The notes: generated by a model not told the origin, from the letters alone. DNA of 33,489 nt from CAZMOK01 sp964567785 (GCA_964567785.1 CAZMOK010000029.1:1-33489), one strand, 5' to 3'; counted from the first letter of the stretch, positions 7,218 through 16,340 are shown. Numbers and translations: made by a program.

Positions 7218-9161
7218 TTATATCATCTCTTTTTCCAGTTCATCAATCACTTTATTGGTCATATAATGGAGCATATGCACTTTATCAGGTACATCGCTGT
7301 AAACTTCTTTCCTAAGTGTAAGTTCTTCGATTTCTTCAAGTAAATGAACCATGTCATTGATCCTGAGATGCCTGAATGAAGGTATCATTTTATGTGCCAG
7401 TTCCCCTACACTTTTCCATTCCTCGTTTTTACGGTGCTGGTTTATCATCAGCAGGTCATTCCTTGAGTTTGAAATGAAGGTCTTGATCATAGTGTTTAAA
7501 AAGGATGGATTGTTTTTTGCCATGCTTTCAAGTTCACTGAGGTCATAAAGCTGATCCGGCGTATCGCCCGATTTTTCATAGTCAGAATCAAACCCGAACA
7601 CTTTGATATTGTAGTCGGGATCCTGAAGGCTATACTCTACTATAGTGTCATAAAGGTTTTTTTCCTTGAATGGCTTGAGGAGGTACCCATCGATTCCCGC
7701 TTCCATAAACTTCTCCAGGTCTTTCTTAATGGCATTGGCTGTAACCGCCACTATAGAGTACTTGCTGCCTCTGTCTTTATAGATATCCCTAATCCGCCCG
7801 GCCGCCTGTATCCCGTTCATGCCGGGCATCTGGATATCTAGCAGGATCAGGTCATATTTTTTATCAGATACCCTCTCAAGCGCCTGGTATCCGTCCACAG
7901 CAAGGTCATAGTCAACCTGCCAGTCGTCGAAAATGGCGCTCGCAAGCAGCCTGTTCATTTCATCGTCATCCACAAAAAGGAATTTCTTGCCATCGAATAC
8001 CCTCGGGTTGATACTCGCTTTTCTCTGCTGCAGGTTTTTGACACCCGAAAATTTGCTGAATGACAAAGTTATTATGAATTCTGCCCCATCACCGGCCTCG
8101 CTTACCAGTTCGATCTCCCCTCCATGAAGATTCACAAGCTTTTTAACGATGGTAAGGCCCAGGCCGCTTCCACCGTAGGTAACACCCTTGGCCTCCTTAG
8201 CGCGGGTGTACTCATCAAAAATATCTTGCTGCATGTTTGCCGGAATGCCAATGCCTGTATCCCTGACCCTGAACTTAACAATTACCTCGTCATCCGTTTC
8301 TTTTATAATCTCTGCTGATATATTCACCGAGCCTTCTTTTGTGAACTTCACTCCGTTATTGACCAGGTTGAGCAGTATCTGCTTGAGGCTGACTTCATCG
8401 CCATGCACAGGAATTTCGAGCCGGCGGGAGCAGATACCGTTCAGTTCTACATTCTTTCGCTCAGCCTTGATCTTTTCCATCCTCACAACGTCCTCAAGTA
8501 CATCCCTTATAAAAAAGGGTTTTTTCTCAAAATTGACCTCATCAGTATCGAACTGTGCAAGGGTTATTATATCACTTACCATTGACAGGATATGGTCAGA
8601 TGAGCTTTTCACGGCATCCAGGTATTCTTTTTGCCTCTCGTTCAATTCTGTCTTGGATAATTGCTCCGCAAACCCGATAATGGTATTCAGGGGTGTCCTG
8701 ATCTCATGGCTCATCCTGGCAAGGAACTCGGTCTTGGCAACATTCGATTTATCAGCCCTTTCCCTTGCACTGTCCATGAGCTCTGCATTGATCATATCTT
8801 CAGTGATATTTTCAAAGATCAGCATGCTGACCGGGTAATTTAAGGCATCGCCCTCTTTTAAAGGTATAACCTGGATATGATAAAAGTATTTACCCACAGG
8901 CATTTCATGTGCTGCACCTGTACCCGAAGAAGCTAATTTCAGCATAGGCTTTAACGATTTGTAAACATCTTTGTCAAATACCCGTGAAAGTGCTTTCCCC
9001 TCAGCATTATCAGCATTCAATTTTAGCCTGCGGAGTTCAATCCCCTCTGCAATGATAATTTTTTCATCACTGCCTATAAGAAATATTATCACCTCAGGTA
9101 TACTCCTTAGCATTTGAAGTAATATCCTGTGATCTTTTTTGTAATCCGGTTTCTGACCCAT
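7218..9161 (-). CDS. Soluble hybrid sensor histidine kinase with receiver and Hpt domains
   Basis: The protein is 647 residues from the chosen ATG. The order is a PAS-like sensor (about 15-125), HisKA with phosphoacceptor His152 in ARMSHEIRTP, HATPase_c with NGVKF, DTGIGIP and GSGLGL boxes, a receiver with Asp442 in LLDIQMPGMNG, and a C-terminal Hpt domain with His590 in LAHKMIPSFRHL. No transmembrane segment is seen, so it should sense a cytoplasmic signal. His-Asp-His plus the downstream regulator's Asp52 makes a complete four-step phosphorelay in two adjacent genes. A TTG at 9206 would add 15 residues; the ATG at 9161 directly precedes the conserved part and was preferred, without strong Shine-Dalgarno support. 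The signal is unknown. Confidence 0.9.
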   Translation of the reverse strand: MGQKPDYKKDHRILLQMLRSIPEVIIFLIGSDEKIIIAEGIELRRLKLNADNAEGKALSRVFDKDVYKSLKPMLKLASSGTGAAHEMPVGKYFYHIQVIPLKEGDALNYPVSMLIFENITEDMINAELMDSARERADKSNVAKTEFLARMSHEIRTPLNTIIGFAEQLSKTELNERQKEYLDAVKSSSDHILSMVSDIITLAQFDTDEVNFEKKPFFIRDVLEDVVRMEKIKAERKNVELNGICSRRLEIPVHGDEVSLKQILLNLVNNGVKFTKEGSVNISAEIIKETDDEVIVKFRVRDTGIGIPANMQQDIFDEYTRAKEAKGVTYGGSGLGLTIVKKLVNLHGGEIELVSEAGDGAEFIITLSFSKFSGVKNLQQRKASINPRVFDGKKFLFVDDDEMNRLLASAIFDDWQVDYDLAVDGYQALERVSDKKYDLILLDIQMPGMNGIQAAGRIRDIYKDRGSKYSIVAVTANAIKKDLEKFMEAGIDGYLLKPFKEKNLYDTIVEYSLQDPDYNIKVFGFDSDYEKSGDTPDQLYDLSELESMAKNNPSFLNTMIKTFISNSRNDLLMINQHRKNEEWKSVGELAHKMIPSFRHLRINDMVHLLEEIEELTLRKEVYSDVPDKVHMLHYMTNKVIDELEKEMI

Positions 9162-9264
9162 TATGAATAGTGAATGATTGAGTGGAACATTTTCTACAAT
9201 TATCAAACCATATATTCATTAAAGGTAGTGATATTAACCGGTAATGAACTTATTATCATCTTAC

Positions 9265-9271
9265 AATACAC
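9265..9271 (+). promoter_or_regulatory. AATACAC box, candidate activator site for the universal stress gene
   Basis: AATACAC ends 74 nt before the GG of the sigma54-like promoter at 9343-9359, in the same orientation and nearly the same distance as at the encapsulin operon. No clear dyad partner is present. It is part of a pattern seen at five promoters. Confidence 0.3.
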
Positions 9272-9342
9272 TTATATTCATCTTATTATCAAAAATCCGG
9301 ACATGAATGTATAATAATCTCAAAAAAAACAGCTCTTTTGCA

Positions 9343-9359
9343 GTGGTACATTATTTGCG
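9343..9359 (+). promoter_or_regulatory. sigma54 promoter, best match in the window
   Basis: GTGGTACATTATTTGCG has TGG at 9344-9346, ten bases between GG and GC, and TTTGC ending at 9358. This agrees with the sigma54 consensus TGGCAC-N5-TTGC except for one base in the -24 box. The predicted start is near 9370, about 30 nt before the ATG at 9399. It lies between the divergent kinase/activator pair and the universal stress gene. Confidence 0.65.
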
Positions 9360-9398
9360 ATTAAGATTAATAGCTTAAAATATTAAAATTTATCTGAA

Positions 9399-10244
9399 AT
9401 GTTAAACATACTAGTACCGACTGATTTCTCTAAGACTTCTGAAAACGGACTCGATCTTGCTGTTGACATTGCTGAACAGCTAAACGGAAAGATCAGGTTG
9501 CTGAATGTTCTCTACCCGCCCAGAGGATCGGGCTTTTCAGCAATGGGCGATGTAGAGACCTCCCTGGAAGGAGAGGCGGCACATTTCATGGCTGAAATTG
9601 TCAGGAAGAACAAAGGAAGGTTAAATAAAGAAATAGAAAAATATAAAGACCGGAATGTAGAAATAATTCCACAACTTGATTTTGAAGATAAAGTACAGGG
9701 ATTGAATGCTTTCGTTAAAGAGCACCATATAGATCTTATTATTATTGGCACCAGGGGCAGGAAATCCCTCAGTGAATATTTATTGGGGAGCCATACCGAA
9801 AACCTGATCAAGGTATCGGATTGCCCTGTAATCTCTATCAAAGAAGAGGTTGATGAATTCGCACCCGACAGTATTGTCATGGCTGTGGATATCAAGGATC
9901 AAAATTTTGAAGGACTCGGGAAGCTGAAATTGCTCACCGACAATTTCAACAGTAAAGTCCATTTCCTTTATGTAATGGACGATGGCATAAATACCGATAA
10001 AGCAATAGATGAACTCAAGCAGATAGCTGACGAGAACGGATTCACAGATTATACTATCAACACCGTCGACAACAAAAATCCTGAAGACGCCATAAAACGA
10101 TATTCAAACCGGCGGTCGGCCGATATGCTGGCGGTGTTCTCCCACGGCAAAAAAGGACTGAAGGAACTGATCTTTGGCAGTGTGACCAATGATCTTATCA
10201 ATAATATCAAGATCCCCGTGTTTGTAATGAATATTGAAGATTAA
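9399..10244 (+). CDS. Universal stress protein with two Usp domains
   Basis: The 281-residue protein holds two UspA folds. Domain 1 (1-147) starts ILVPTDFSKTSENGL and carries the nucleotide-binding signature GTRGRKSLSEYLLGS (117-131), so it probably binds ATP. Domain 2 (about 155-281) ends with SHGKKGLKELIFGSVTNDLI, a recognisable but weaker signature, followed by a typical IPVFVMN strand. It is a cytosolic stress protein of no assigned reaction. The gene stands alone, divergent from the kinase/activator pair, behind the best sigma54 promoter in the window, which suggests direct control by that activator. Confidence 0.9.
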   Translation: MLNILVPTDFSKTSENGLDLAVDIAEQLNGKIRLLNVLYPPRGSGFSAMGDVETSLEGEAAHFMAEIVRKNKGRLNKEIEKYKDRNVEIIPQLDFEDKVQGLNAFVKEHHIDLIIIGTRGRKSLSEYLLGSHTENLIKVSDCPVISIKEEVDEFAPDSIVMAVDIKDQNFEGLGKLKLLTDNFNSKVHFLYVMDDGINTDKAIDELKQIADENGFTDYTINTVDNKNPEDAIKRYSNRRSADMLAVFSHGKKGLKELIFGSVTNDLINNIKIPVFVMNIED

Positions 10245-10349
10245 GCCTTGCTGCCTGCCTCTCTTCATTTCAGGAGTTTGTTATAAATTAGCATGCATGT
10301 ATGCATATATGAAAATAATAATTAAACACAGGTCTTCTAAGTAAAAAAT

Positions 10350-11186
10350 ATGCTAGGGATTATTTCAGTCATACTGATATTGATCTTTTCAATTATTATC
10401 ACCCGCATTGCTTCCACAGCACTTACCCATACCGGGCTCTCAAGGGAATCTTCAAGGTTCCAGGCCAGGTCGGCGTTCACAGGAGTGGGTTTTACAACCA
10501 GCGAATCGGAAAAAGTTGTAAACCACCCTGTGAGGAGAAGGATATTGCAGATATTGATGATCCTTGGAAATGCCGGAATTGCTACCGGGGTTGCCTCTCT
10601 GATCGTGGGGTTTTCCGGATTGAAAGGCGGCCAGGAAACCTGGATCAAGATAGCCATGCTGGTGGGAGGAGTGATAATCCTCTGGAACCTGGCTAACAGC
10701 AAATGGATCGATCGCCAGTTGTCAAAAATAATAAACAAATTCCTCAATAAATATGGTAAACTGCAGGTAAGCGATTATGAAAGCCTGCTTCACCTGTCGG
10801 GCGAATACAGGATCTCTGAAATTCCCGTCGAAGGACCACATTGGCTCACGGATAAAAAACTAAAGAATGCAAAACTACGAGAAGAAGGTCTGATAGTGCT
10901 TGGCATAACAAGAAGAGACGGCACATTCCTTGGGACACCTGACGGGGAAACAAAGATCATGGACGGAGATTCCCTGATAATCTATGGCCGGGCCGATGGC
11001 TTACAGAAAATAGAAAAAAGAAGCAAAGGGGCCTCCGGCAACCGGGAACATAAAGAGATGACCACCGAGCAGGATAAGGAAGTGAAGAAAGAAAAGAAAG
11101 AAGATAAAGAGGAAAAGCAAATAAATAATGAGAAAACAAAAAAGACAGAAAAAAGGAAATACGGATTCAAGAAGATAGATAAATGA
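10350..11186 (+). CDS. Membrane protein with RCK_C (TrkA-C) domain
   Basis: This 278-residue protein has an N-terminal membrane segment (about 3-20), a conserved stretch FQARSAFTGVGFTTSESE (about 37-54), two more membrane segments (about 66-88 and 99-118), and a cytoplasmic RCK_C/TrkA-C domain (about 145-222) with DGDSLIIYGR near its end. RCK_C domains bind small ligands and gate ion transporters. The TGVGFTT stretch recalls the filter loop of Trk-type K+ transporters, but three segments are too few for a full channel. The last 50 residues are almost entirely Lys/Glu/Asp, encoded by a long purine tract. Its TGA overlaps the argB ATG (ATGA), so the two are translationally coupled. An ion-transport or regulatory role is likely but unproven. 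Confidence 0.7.
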   Translation: MLGIISVILILIFSIIITRIASTALTHTGLSRESSRFQARSAFTGVGFTTSESEKVVNHPVRRRILQILMILGNAGIATGVASLIVGFSGLKGGQETWIKIAMLVGGVIILWNLANSKWIDRQLSKIINKFLNKYGKLQVSDYESLLHLSGEYRISEIPVEGPHWLTDKKLKNAKLREEGLIVLGITRRDGTFLGTPDGETKIMDGDSLIIYGRADGLQKIEKRSKGASGNREHKEMTTEQDKEVKKEKKEDKEEKQINNEKTKKTEKRKYGFKKIDK

Positions 11187-12022
11187 ACTACAAAAGTAAA
11201 AAAACTGAACCACTGATACTCTTTAAATACGGTGGGAACGCAATGGTAAACGAAGACCTTAAAAAAGAGGTTCTCAAAAGCATTTCTACCGTTGCAGAAA
11301 AAGGATACCGGGTTGTGATTGTTCACGGCGGCGGACCTTTCATACAACAGGCCCTTACAGAAGCTAAAATTGAGTCGGAATTCATCGACGGGCAAAGAAA
11401 AACCACCACTGAGGCTTTTGAATACGTTGAAATGGCCCTGAAAGGAAAAGTGAATGGCAGCCTGGTACGGATCATCAACTCGCTAGGGAAAAAAGCTGTG
11501 GGCCTTTCGGGGAAGGATGGCCAGACAGTGACGGCAACCAAACGCGTCTACAAAAGAGTGATTAATGAAATGGTCGAGGAAGTCGATCTTGGACAGGTGG
11601 GTGATGTAGCACAGGTGGACACTTCACTGATTGACCTGTTGATTGATAACAACTACATACCTGTTATCGCCTGCCTGGCCGCCGACAAAGAAGGTAACGG
11701 GTATAACATCAACGCCGATATGTTTGCAGGACATCTTGCAGGCACCCTCAAAGCCTCGCAGTATATTGTTCTTACAGATGTTGACGGATTGCTTCGCGAC
11801 AAGGATGACCCGTCATCCCTGATCAGCAGCCTCAGCCTTTCCGAAACGAATGACTTGCTCGAAAAGGAAGTTATACAGGGAGGGATGATACCAAAGATCG
11901 AATCCTGCGGGATCGCCATTAACAAAGGCGCCCGTTCAGCCAGGATAATAAACGGCACCAAACCCGAACAAATAACATCGATCATAAAAAACAGTGCAAC
12001 AGGCACGGTTATTTCAAAATAA
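11183..12022 (+). CDS. argB: Acetylglutamate kinase
   Basis: This is the second enzyme of arginine synthesis; it phosphorylates N-acetylglutamate with ATP. The 279-residue amino-acid-kinase fold shows FKYGGNAM (14-21), HGGGP (48-52), the acetylglutamate loop GYNINADMFAG, and GGMIPK near the C-terminus, all typical of NAGK. The catalytic Lys is at residue 15, leaving little room for the long N-terminal helix of arginine-sensitive hexameric NAGKs; arginine-insensitive behaviour is therefore possible. The start overlaps the stop of the preceding membrane-protein gene by 4 nt. In Bacteroidota some homologues use succinylated substrates; the argJ gene downstream argues for the acetyl form here. 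Confidence 0.93.
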   Translation: MNYKSKKTEPLILFKYGGNAMVNEDLKKEVLKSISTVAEKGYRVVIVHGGGPFIQQALTEAKIESEFIDGQRKTTTEAFEYVEMALKGKVNGSLVRIINSLGKKAVGLSGKDGQTVTATKRVYKRVINEMVEEVDLGQVGDVAQVDTSLIDLLIDNNYIPVIACLAADKEGNGYNINADMFAGHLAGTLKASQYIVLTDVDGLLRDKDDPSSLISSLSLSETNDLLEKEVIQGGMIPKIESCGIAINKGARSARIINGTKPEQITSIIKNSATGTVISK

Positions 12023-12041
12023 TACAACAGACAACGGCAAA

Positions 12042-13229
12042 ATGACTGAACGAACCAACAAAGAATTTCTTGAAATAGATGAGCAGTATTACCTGCCCAC
12101 CTTCAACAGGTATCCGTTGACCCTGCAAAAAGGACTTGGATCAAGGGTATGGGATGTTGAAGGAAATGAATACATAGATGTACTGGCCGGTATAGCCGTG
12201 AACAGCGTCGGCCATTGCCATCCTGATGTGACCGGGGCCATATGTGAACAGGCCGGGAAACTGGTCCATATATCCAACTTCTACCTTAGCGAACCCCAGG
12301 CGAACCTCGCAAGAAAGCTGACCTCCCTTTCGGGTCTCGACCGGGCATTTTTTGCCAACAGTGGCGCCGAATCGGTTGAAGGGGCCATCAAGATTGCCAG
12401 GAAATACGCCCACAGCAAAGGGCGCGGCGGTAACGTGATATCTTTCGAAGGCTCGTTCCACGGCAGGACACTTGCCACCATTGCAACAGGCAAAAAGCAG
12501 ATGCAGGAAGGTTTCGAGCCAATCCCGGCCGGTTTTGAGCAGGTCCCCTTCAACGACCTTGCTGCTGTAAAAAATGCCGCCAATAAAGAAACAGCAGCCA
12601 TAATCATTGAACCCGTTCAGGGTGAGGGAGGCATTAACATTGCAGAAGGAGGTTTTCTGAAGGAACTGCGCCGGTTTTGCACAGAAGAAGATATTGTTCT
12701 TATTTTTGATGAGATCCAGTGCGGAGTGGGAAGGACCGGTAATATGTTCGCAAAAGAACACTTTGACGTTCAGCCCGACATTATCACCCTTGCAAAAGCC
12801 CTGGGAGGCGGGGTACCCATAGGTGCTATTCTCTCAAACGAAAAGATCAGCGCTGCGATCTCGGCCGGCGACCATGGCACCACGTTCGGCGGCAATCCGC
12901 TGGCCTGTGCAGCCTCGCTGGCAACCCTCGAAGTTATAGAAAAAGAGGGCCTGTTGCAGGAGGCGCGCGAAAAAGGCGACTGGCTGATGGGAAAGATAAG
13001 GGACATGGAAGAACCTTCGGTCATTGAAATAAGGGGGCTTGGACTGATGATCGGGATCGAGTTCCGTTTTAACACCAAACCCCTTGTACAGGAAATGCTT
13101 GAGCATCATGTGCTGGCAAACTCAACAGCAGAGAGGGTGCTCAGGCTGGTGCCCCCGCTGAATATCAGCTACGATGACCTGGAAAAAGTAATTGAGGTAC
13201 TCAGAAAATCTATAGAAAAAATCAAGTAA
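12042..13229 (+). CDS. argD: Acetylornithine aminotransferase
   Basis: This class III PLP-dependent aminotransferase converts N-acetylglutamate semialdehyde to N-acetylornithine. The 395-residue protein shows the PLP site ANSGAESVEGAIKIARK, the Asp in IFDEIQCGVGRTG that contacts the cofactor ring, and the Schiff-base Lys252 in LAKALGGGVP. The substrate-contact motif TTFGGNPLA follows. An in-frame ATG at 11994 lies inside argB; the ATG at 12042, 19 nt after argB, fits the normal family start. It is followed by argC after a single base, so the genes are co-transcribed and probably coupled. Such enzymes may also act as succinyldiaminopimelate aminotransferase in lysine synthesis. Confidence 0.92.
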   Translation: MTERTNKEFLEIDEQYYLPTFNRYPLTLQKGLGSRVWDVEGNEYIDVLAGIAVNSVGHCHPDVTGAICEQAGKLVHISNFYLSEPQANLARKLTSLSGLDRAFFANSGAESVEGAIKIARKYAHSKGRGGNVISFEGSFHGRTLATIATGKKQMQEGFEPIPAGFEQVPFNDLAAVKNAANKETAAIIIEPVQGEGGINIAEGGFLKELRRFCTEEDIVLIFDEIQCGVGRTGNMFAKEHFDVQPDIITLAKALGGGVPIGAILSNEKISAAISAGDHGTTFGGNPLACAASLATLEVIEKEGLLQEAREKGDWLMGKIRDMEEPSVIEIRGLGLMIGIEFRFNTKPLVQEMLEHHVLANSTAERVLRLVPPLNISYDDLEKVIEVLRKSIEKIK

Positions 13230-13230
13230 T

Positions 13231-14271
13231 ATGTCTGATAAAAAGAAGATAGCAATAATAGGAGCCACAGGATACACGGGGTCGGAACTGGTAAGGATAC
13301 TGCATAACCACCCGGAGGTGGAAATATCAGTAATAACTTCAGAAAGCAAGGCGGGGAAACATTTTCACGATGTACACCCCTTTTTCTCCGGGATAGATGA
13401 GCATACGCTTATTTCTTCGGATGAAATAGATGAACACGAGATCGACCTGGCGTTCCTTGCGCTGCCGCATGGTGTGTCGATGGACTTCGTAAGGAAGCAC
13501 CACGATAAACCTTACAAGATCATCGACCTGTCAGGGGATTTCAGGCTGAAAACACCGGAAGTTTACCAGGAATGGTACAACAAAGAACATTCATACCCGG
13601 AGGGTTTCAGTAAGGCCGTATTCGGATTGCCTGAACTTTACGGAGAGGATATAAAACAAGCAGACCTGGTAGCCAATCCGGGATGTTACCCTACCTCAGC
13701 CCTGCTCGGGGCAGCCCCCATAATACAGGAAAACCTGGTAGGCCCGGGACCTGTTATAGTCGATTCCAAATCCGGGGTAACCGGCGCAGGGGTGAAATCG
13801 AGCTCCGTAACCCATTATTCCAATGCAAACGAGAATTTCAGGGCTTACGGCCTGAAGAAACACAGACACACTATTGAGATCCAGGAAATACTTGAAAAGA
13901 TCTCGGGGAGGGATGTCAATGTGCAGTTCACGCCCCACCTGCTGCCCGTCGACCGTGGAATTTTATCGACCATCTACAGCAACCCTGTTCCGGGATTTAA
14001 TGCAAAGCAACTGCCGGAGGTGTACAAAAAATTCTATTCAGAAACACCTTTTGTAAGAGTGAGAAAGGAGCCGCCAGCCATAAAAGATGTACGGGGATCG
14101 AATTTTTGTGATGTTTATGCTACCTACGACGAAAGGACAAACCTGATAATCGTCATAAGCGTGATCGACAACCTTGTAAAGGGTGCTGCAGGGCAGGCCG
14201 TACAAAACATGAACATCATGTTCGGATGGGATGAAACAGCCGGCTTGCATTCTATACCTGTCTCACCCTGA
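13231..14271 (+). CDS. argC: N-acetyl-gamma-glutamyl-phosphate reductase
   Basis: This is the third step of arginine synthesis: NADPH-dependent reduction of N-acetylglutamyl phosphate. The 346-residue protein begins with the dinucleotide-binding IIGATGYTGSELVRIL and carries the active-site Cys152 in ANPGCYPTS. The HRHTIEIQEI segment contains the family His residue. Length and motif order are normal. It starts one base after argD and precedes argJ by 51 nt. Confidence 0.93.
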   Translation: MSDKKKIAIIGATGYTGSELVRILHNHPEVEISVITSESKAGKHFHDVHPFFSGIDEHTLISSDEIDEHEIDLAFLALPHGVSMDFVRKHHDKPYKIIDLSGDFRLKTPEVYQEWYNKEHSYPEGFSKAVFGLPELYGEDIKQADLVANPGCYPTSALLGAAPIIQENLVGPGPVIVDSKSGVTGAGVKSSSVTHYSNANENFRAYGLKKHRHTIEIQEILEKISGRDVNVQFTPHLLPVDRGILSTIYSNPVPGFNAKQLPEVYKKFYSETPFVRVRKEPPAIKDVRGSNFCDVYATYDERTNLIIVISVIDNLVKGAAGQAVQNMNIMFGWDETAGLHSIPVSP

Positions 14272-14322
14272 AAAAAGAATAATTATTCAGTTATTTGCAA
14301 ATAAATATACAATATTCAAATC

Positions 14323-15534
14323 ATGATCAAGAACATAACAAACGTCAGAGGAATCAAATGCTGGGGGGCTCACACCGGCGTAAAGTCGATGCGCAGGGAC
14401 CTGGCAATAATCTATTCGGACGTCCCTGCCAGCGCCGCGGCGGCTTTCACCCAGAACAAAGTGCTGGCCGAACCGGTCAAAGTATCGCAGGAGCACATGA
14501 AGGACGGAAAGATACAGGCAATCGTGATCAATTCAGGGAATGCCAATGCCTGCACTGGCGAGCAGGGATACGAAGGCGCCCGGGCTATGACAAAGGCCAT
14601 GGCCGGGGAGCTGGGAATAGATGAAGAAATGGTACTGGTGGCCTCAACAGGGGTTATTGGTGAGCCTTTCCCTACTGATGATATTGTTGAGGGCATACGA
14701 GAAAATGTAAAAAAGCTGTCGTCAAAGTCAAACGCAGGTTCCCTCTGTGCACATGCCATTCTCACTACCGACACCTTTGCCAAGGAAGGCTTTGTTGAGT
14801 TTGATGTTGACGGTTATGAAATAAATATGGGTGGAATAGCCAAGGGATCGGGGATGATACACCCCAATATGGCTACCATGCTGGCCTTTATAGTCACCGA
14901 TGTTGCCATTGAACAGGAACTTCTGCAAAAAACAATTAAAAAAGCTGTAGAAAGATCATTCAACATGATCACGGTAGATGGGGTAACATCCACCAATGAT
15001 ATGGTGGCTGTACTGGCAAACGGACTGGCAAACAACGACATTCTGAAGACTGAGAAAGATCCGGGCTATGCTGAATTCAAGAAGAACCTGGAGGATATGA
15101 TGATCCACCTGGCCAAACTGATCGTTTCTGATGGTGAAGGATCTTCAAAGTTCATTGAATACGAAGTTGTCAATGCTCCGAGTGAAAAAGCAGCCAGGAA
15201 GCTCATCAGGAAAATCTCAGATTCAGATCTTGTCAAGGCAGCCATGTACGGACGTGACCCCAACTGGGGAAGGATCATCTGCGCCGCAGGTAATGCCGGC
15301 ATTCCTTTTGATTACAAGAAAGCGGACCTTTTCCTGGGTGATGAAAACAAACTGATCAATGTACTTGATAAGGGTACCCCTAACGATTATGATCGTCACT
15401 ACATGAAAAAGCTCTTACGCGAATCTCATGTCAAGATAAAATTCGACCTGCACAACGGAAGGGCTAAAGCCAAAGGCTGGGGCAGCGACCTTACCCCCGA
15501 TTACGTGCTGTTCAATTCCATATATACAACCTGA
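14323..15534 (+). CDS. argJ: Glutamate N-acetyltransferase / ornithine acetyltransferase
   Basis: ArgJ transfers the acetyl group from N-acetylornithine to glutamate, closing the acetyl cycle of arginine synthesis; many forms also make acetylglutamate from acetyl-CoA. The 403-residue precursor shows the self-cleavage site KGSGMIHPNMATML, where Thr185 becomes the nucleophile of the beta chain. The family C-terminus DPNWGRI...AAGNAGI and DYVLFNSIYTT is present. It is the last gene of argBDCJ. Its presence implies the cyclic acetyl route. The well-known gut Bacteroides instead use succinylated intermediates, so this is a useful pathway marker. Carbamoyltransferase, argG and argH are not in the window. 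Confidence 0.93.
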   Translation: MIKNITNVRGIKCWGAHTGVKSMRRDLAIIYSDVPASAAAAFTQNKVLAEPVKVSQEHMKDGKIQAIVINSGNANACTGEQGYEGARAMTKAMAGELGIDEEMVLVASTGVIGEPFPTDDIVEGIRENVKKLSSKSNAGSLCAHAILTTDTFAKEGFVEFDVDGYEINMGGIAKGSGMIHPNMATMLAFIVTDVAIEQELLQKTIKKAVERSFNMITVDGVTSTNDMVAVLANGLANNDILKTEKDPGYAEFKKNLEDMMIHLAKLIVSDGEGSSKFIEYEVVNAPSEKAARKLIRKISDSDLVKAAMYGRDPNWGRIICAAGNAGIPFDYKKADLFLGDENKLINVLDKGTPNDYDRHYMKKLLRESHVKIKFDLHNGRAKAKGWGSDLTPDYVLFNSIYTT

Positions 15535-15608
15535 TCCAGACAAAATATCTTTAATTTCGGGGAGGAATAACGTGAGTATTGATGGAACATAAGAAAAATT
15601 AGTTTGCC

Positions 15609-16340
15609 ATGAAAAAACACATCGGATGCAGCGGTTATCATTATGATCATTGGAAAAAGGCGTTCTATCCCGAAGATCTGCCCAAAGAAAAATGGCTGGA
15701 ATATTATGCCCGCCACTTCAATACTGTTGAGATCAATAATACATTCTACAACATGCCAGAAGTTGAGGCAATCAAAAGCTGGAGGGATCAGACACCGAAT
15801 GACTTCAGGTTCACTGTGAAGGCAAACCGTTATTTTACGCATATGAAAAAGCTTAAAATGGACAGGGAATTTTCTGATAGTCTTCAGGATTTTCAGGACA
15901 CGCTTCATGAGCTTGGCGATAAGCTGGGCTGTGTCCTCTGGCAGATCCCCGAAAACCTTCACAAGGATGTTTCAAAGCTTGATTCGTTTTCTGAGGCCCT
16001 CGATATGAGCATGAATCACGTGATTGAGTTTCGCCATAAATCATGGTTTACCAAAAAGGTTTATAACCTGATGGAGGATAATGAGCTTTCATTTTGTATC
16101 CTTTCTGCCCCCGGCGACCTGCCCGATGATGTTATCACAACCTCCAAAACCGCTTATGCACGCTTTCACGGGGCAAAAGAATGGTATGAATATCATTACA
16201 GTGATAAAGAACTGGATTCGTGGAAGAAACGCCTCCAGGAACTTGACGGGATCGATGAGCTTTATATCTACTTCAACAACGACCCGAACGCCTGGGCGAT
16301 AAAAAATGCAACCAAATTCAAATCAATGCTTACCAAATAA
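15609..16340 (+). CDS. DUF72 (YecE-like) TIM-barrel protein
   Basis: The 243-residue protein matches the DUF72 family. The opening IGCSGYHYDHWKKAFYP and the following YYARHFNTVEINNTFYN are the family signature, and VKANRYFTHMKKL, IPENLHKD, VIEFRHKSW and ARFHG follow in the expected order. DUF72 proteins adopt a TIM barrel and have no settled function. There is no signal peptide. The gene stands 74 nt after argJ and is followed by a 423-nt gap. Confidence 0.88.
   Translation: MKKHIGCSGYHYDHWKKAFYPEDLPKEKWLEYYARHFNTVEINNTFYNMPEVEAIKSWRDQTPNDFRFTVKANRYFTHMKKLKMDREFSDSLQDFQDTLHELGDKLGCVLWQIPENLHKDVSKLDSFSEALDMSMNHVIEFRHKSWFTKKVYNLMEDNELSFCILSAPGDLPDDVITTSKTAYARFHGAKEWYEYHYSDKELDSWKKRLQELDGIDELYIYFNNDPNAWAIKNATKFKSMLTK

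Noticed and set aside
8188..8838. 216-codon open frame opposite the histidine kinase gene
   Set aside because: It is antisense to conserved kinase domains, has no recognisable domain, and its composition follows from the codons on the other strand.
9162..9206. TTG start for the histidine kinase at 9206
   Set aside because: An ATG 45 nt further in directly precedes the conserved region; neither has a strong ribosome site, so this remains possible.
9196..9210. GG-N10-GT sequence on the minus strand upstream of the kinase
   Set aside because: The conserved C of the -12 box is missing, so I do not call a sigma54 promoter for the regulator genes.
12141..12761. 206-codon open frame antisense to argD
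   Set aside because: It lies wholly opposite a conserved aminotransferase and has no family match.
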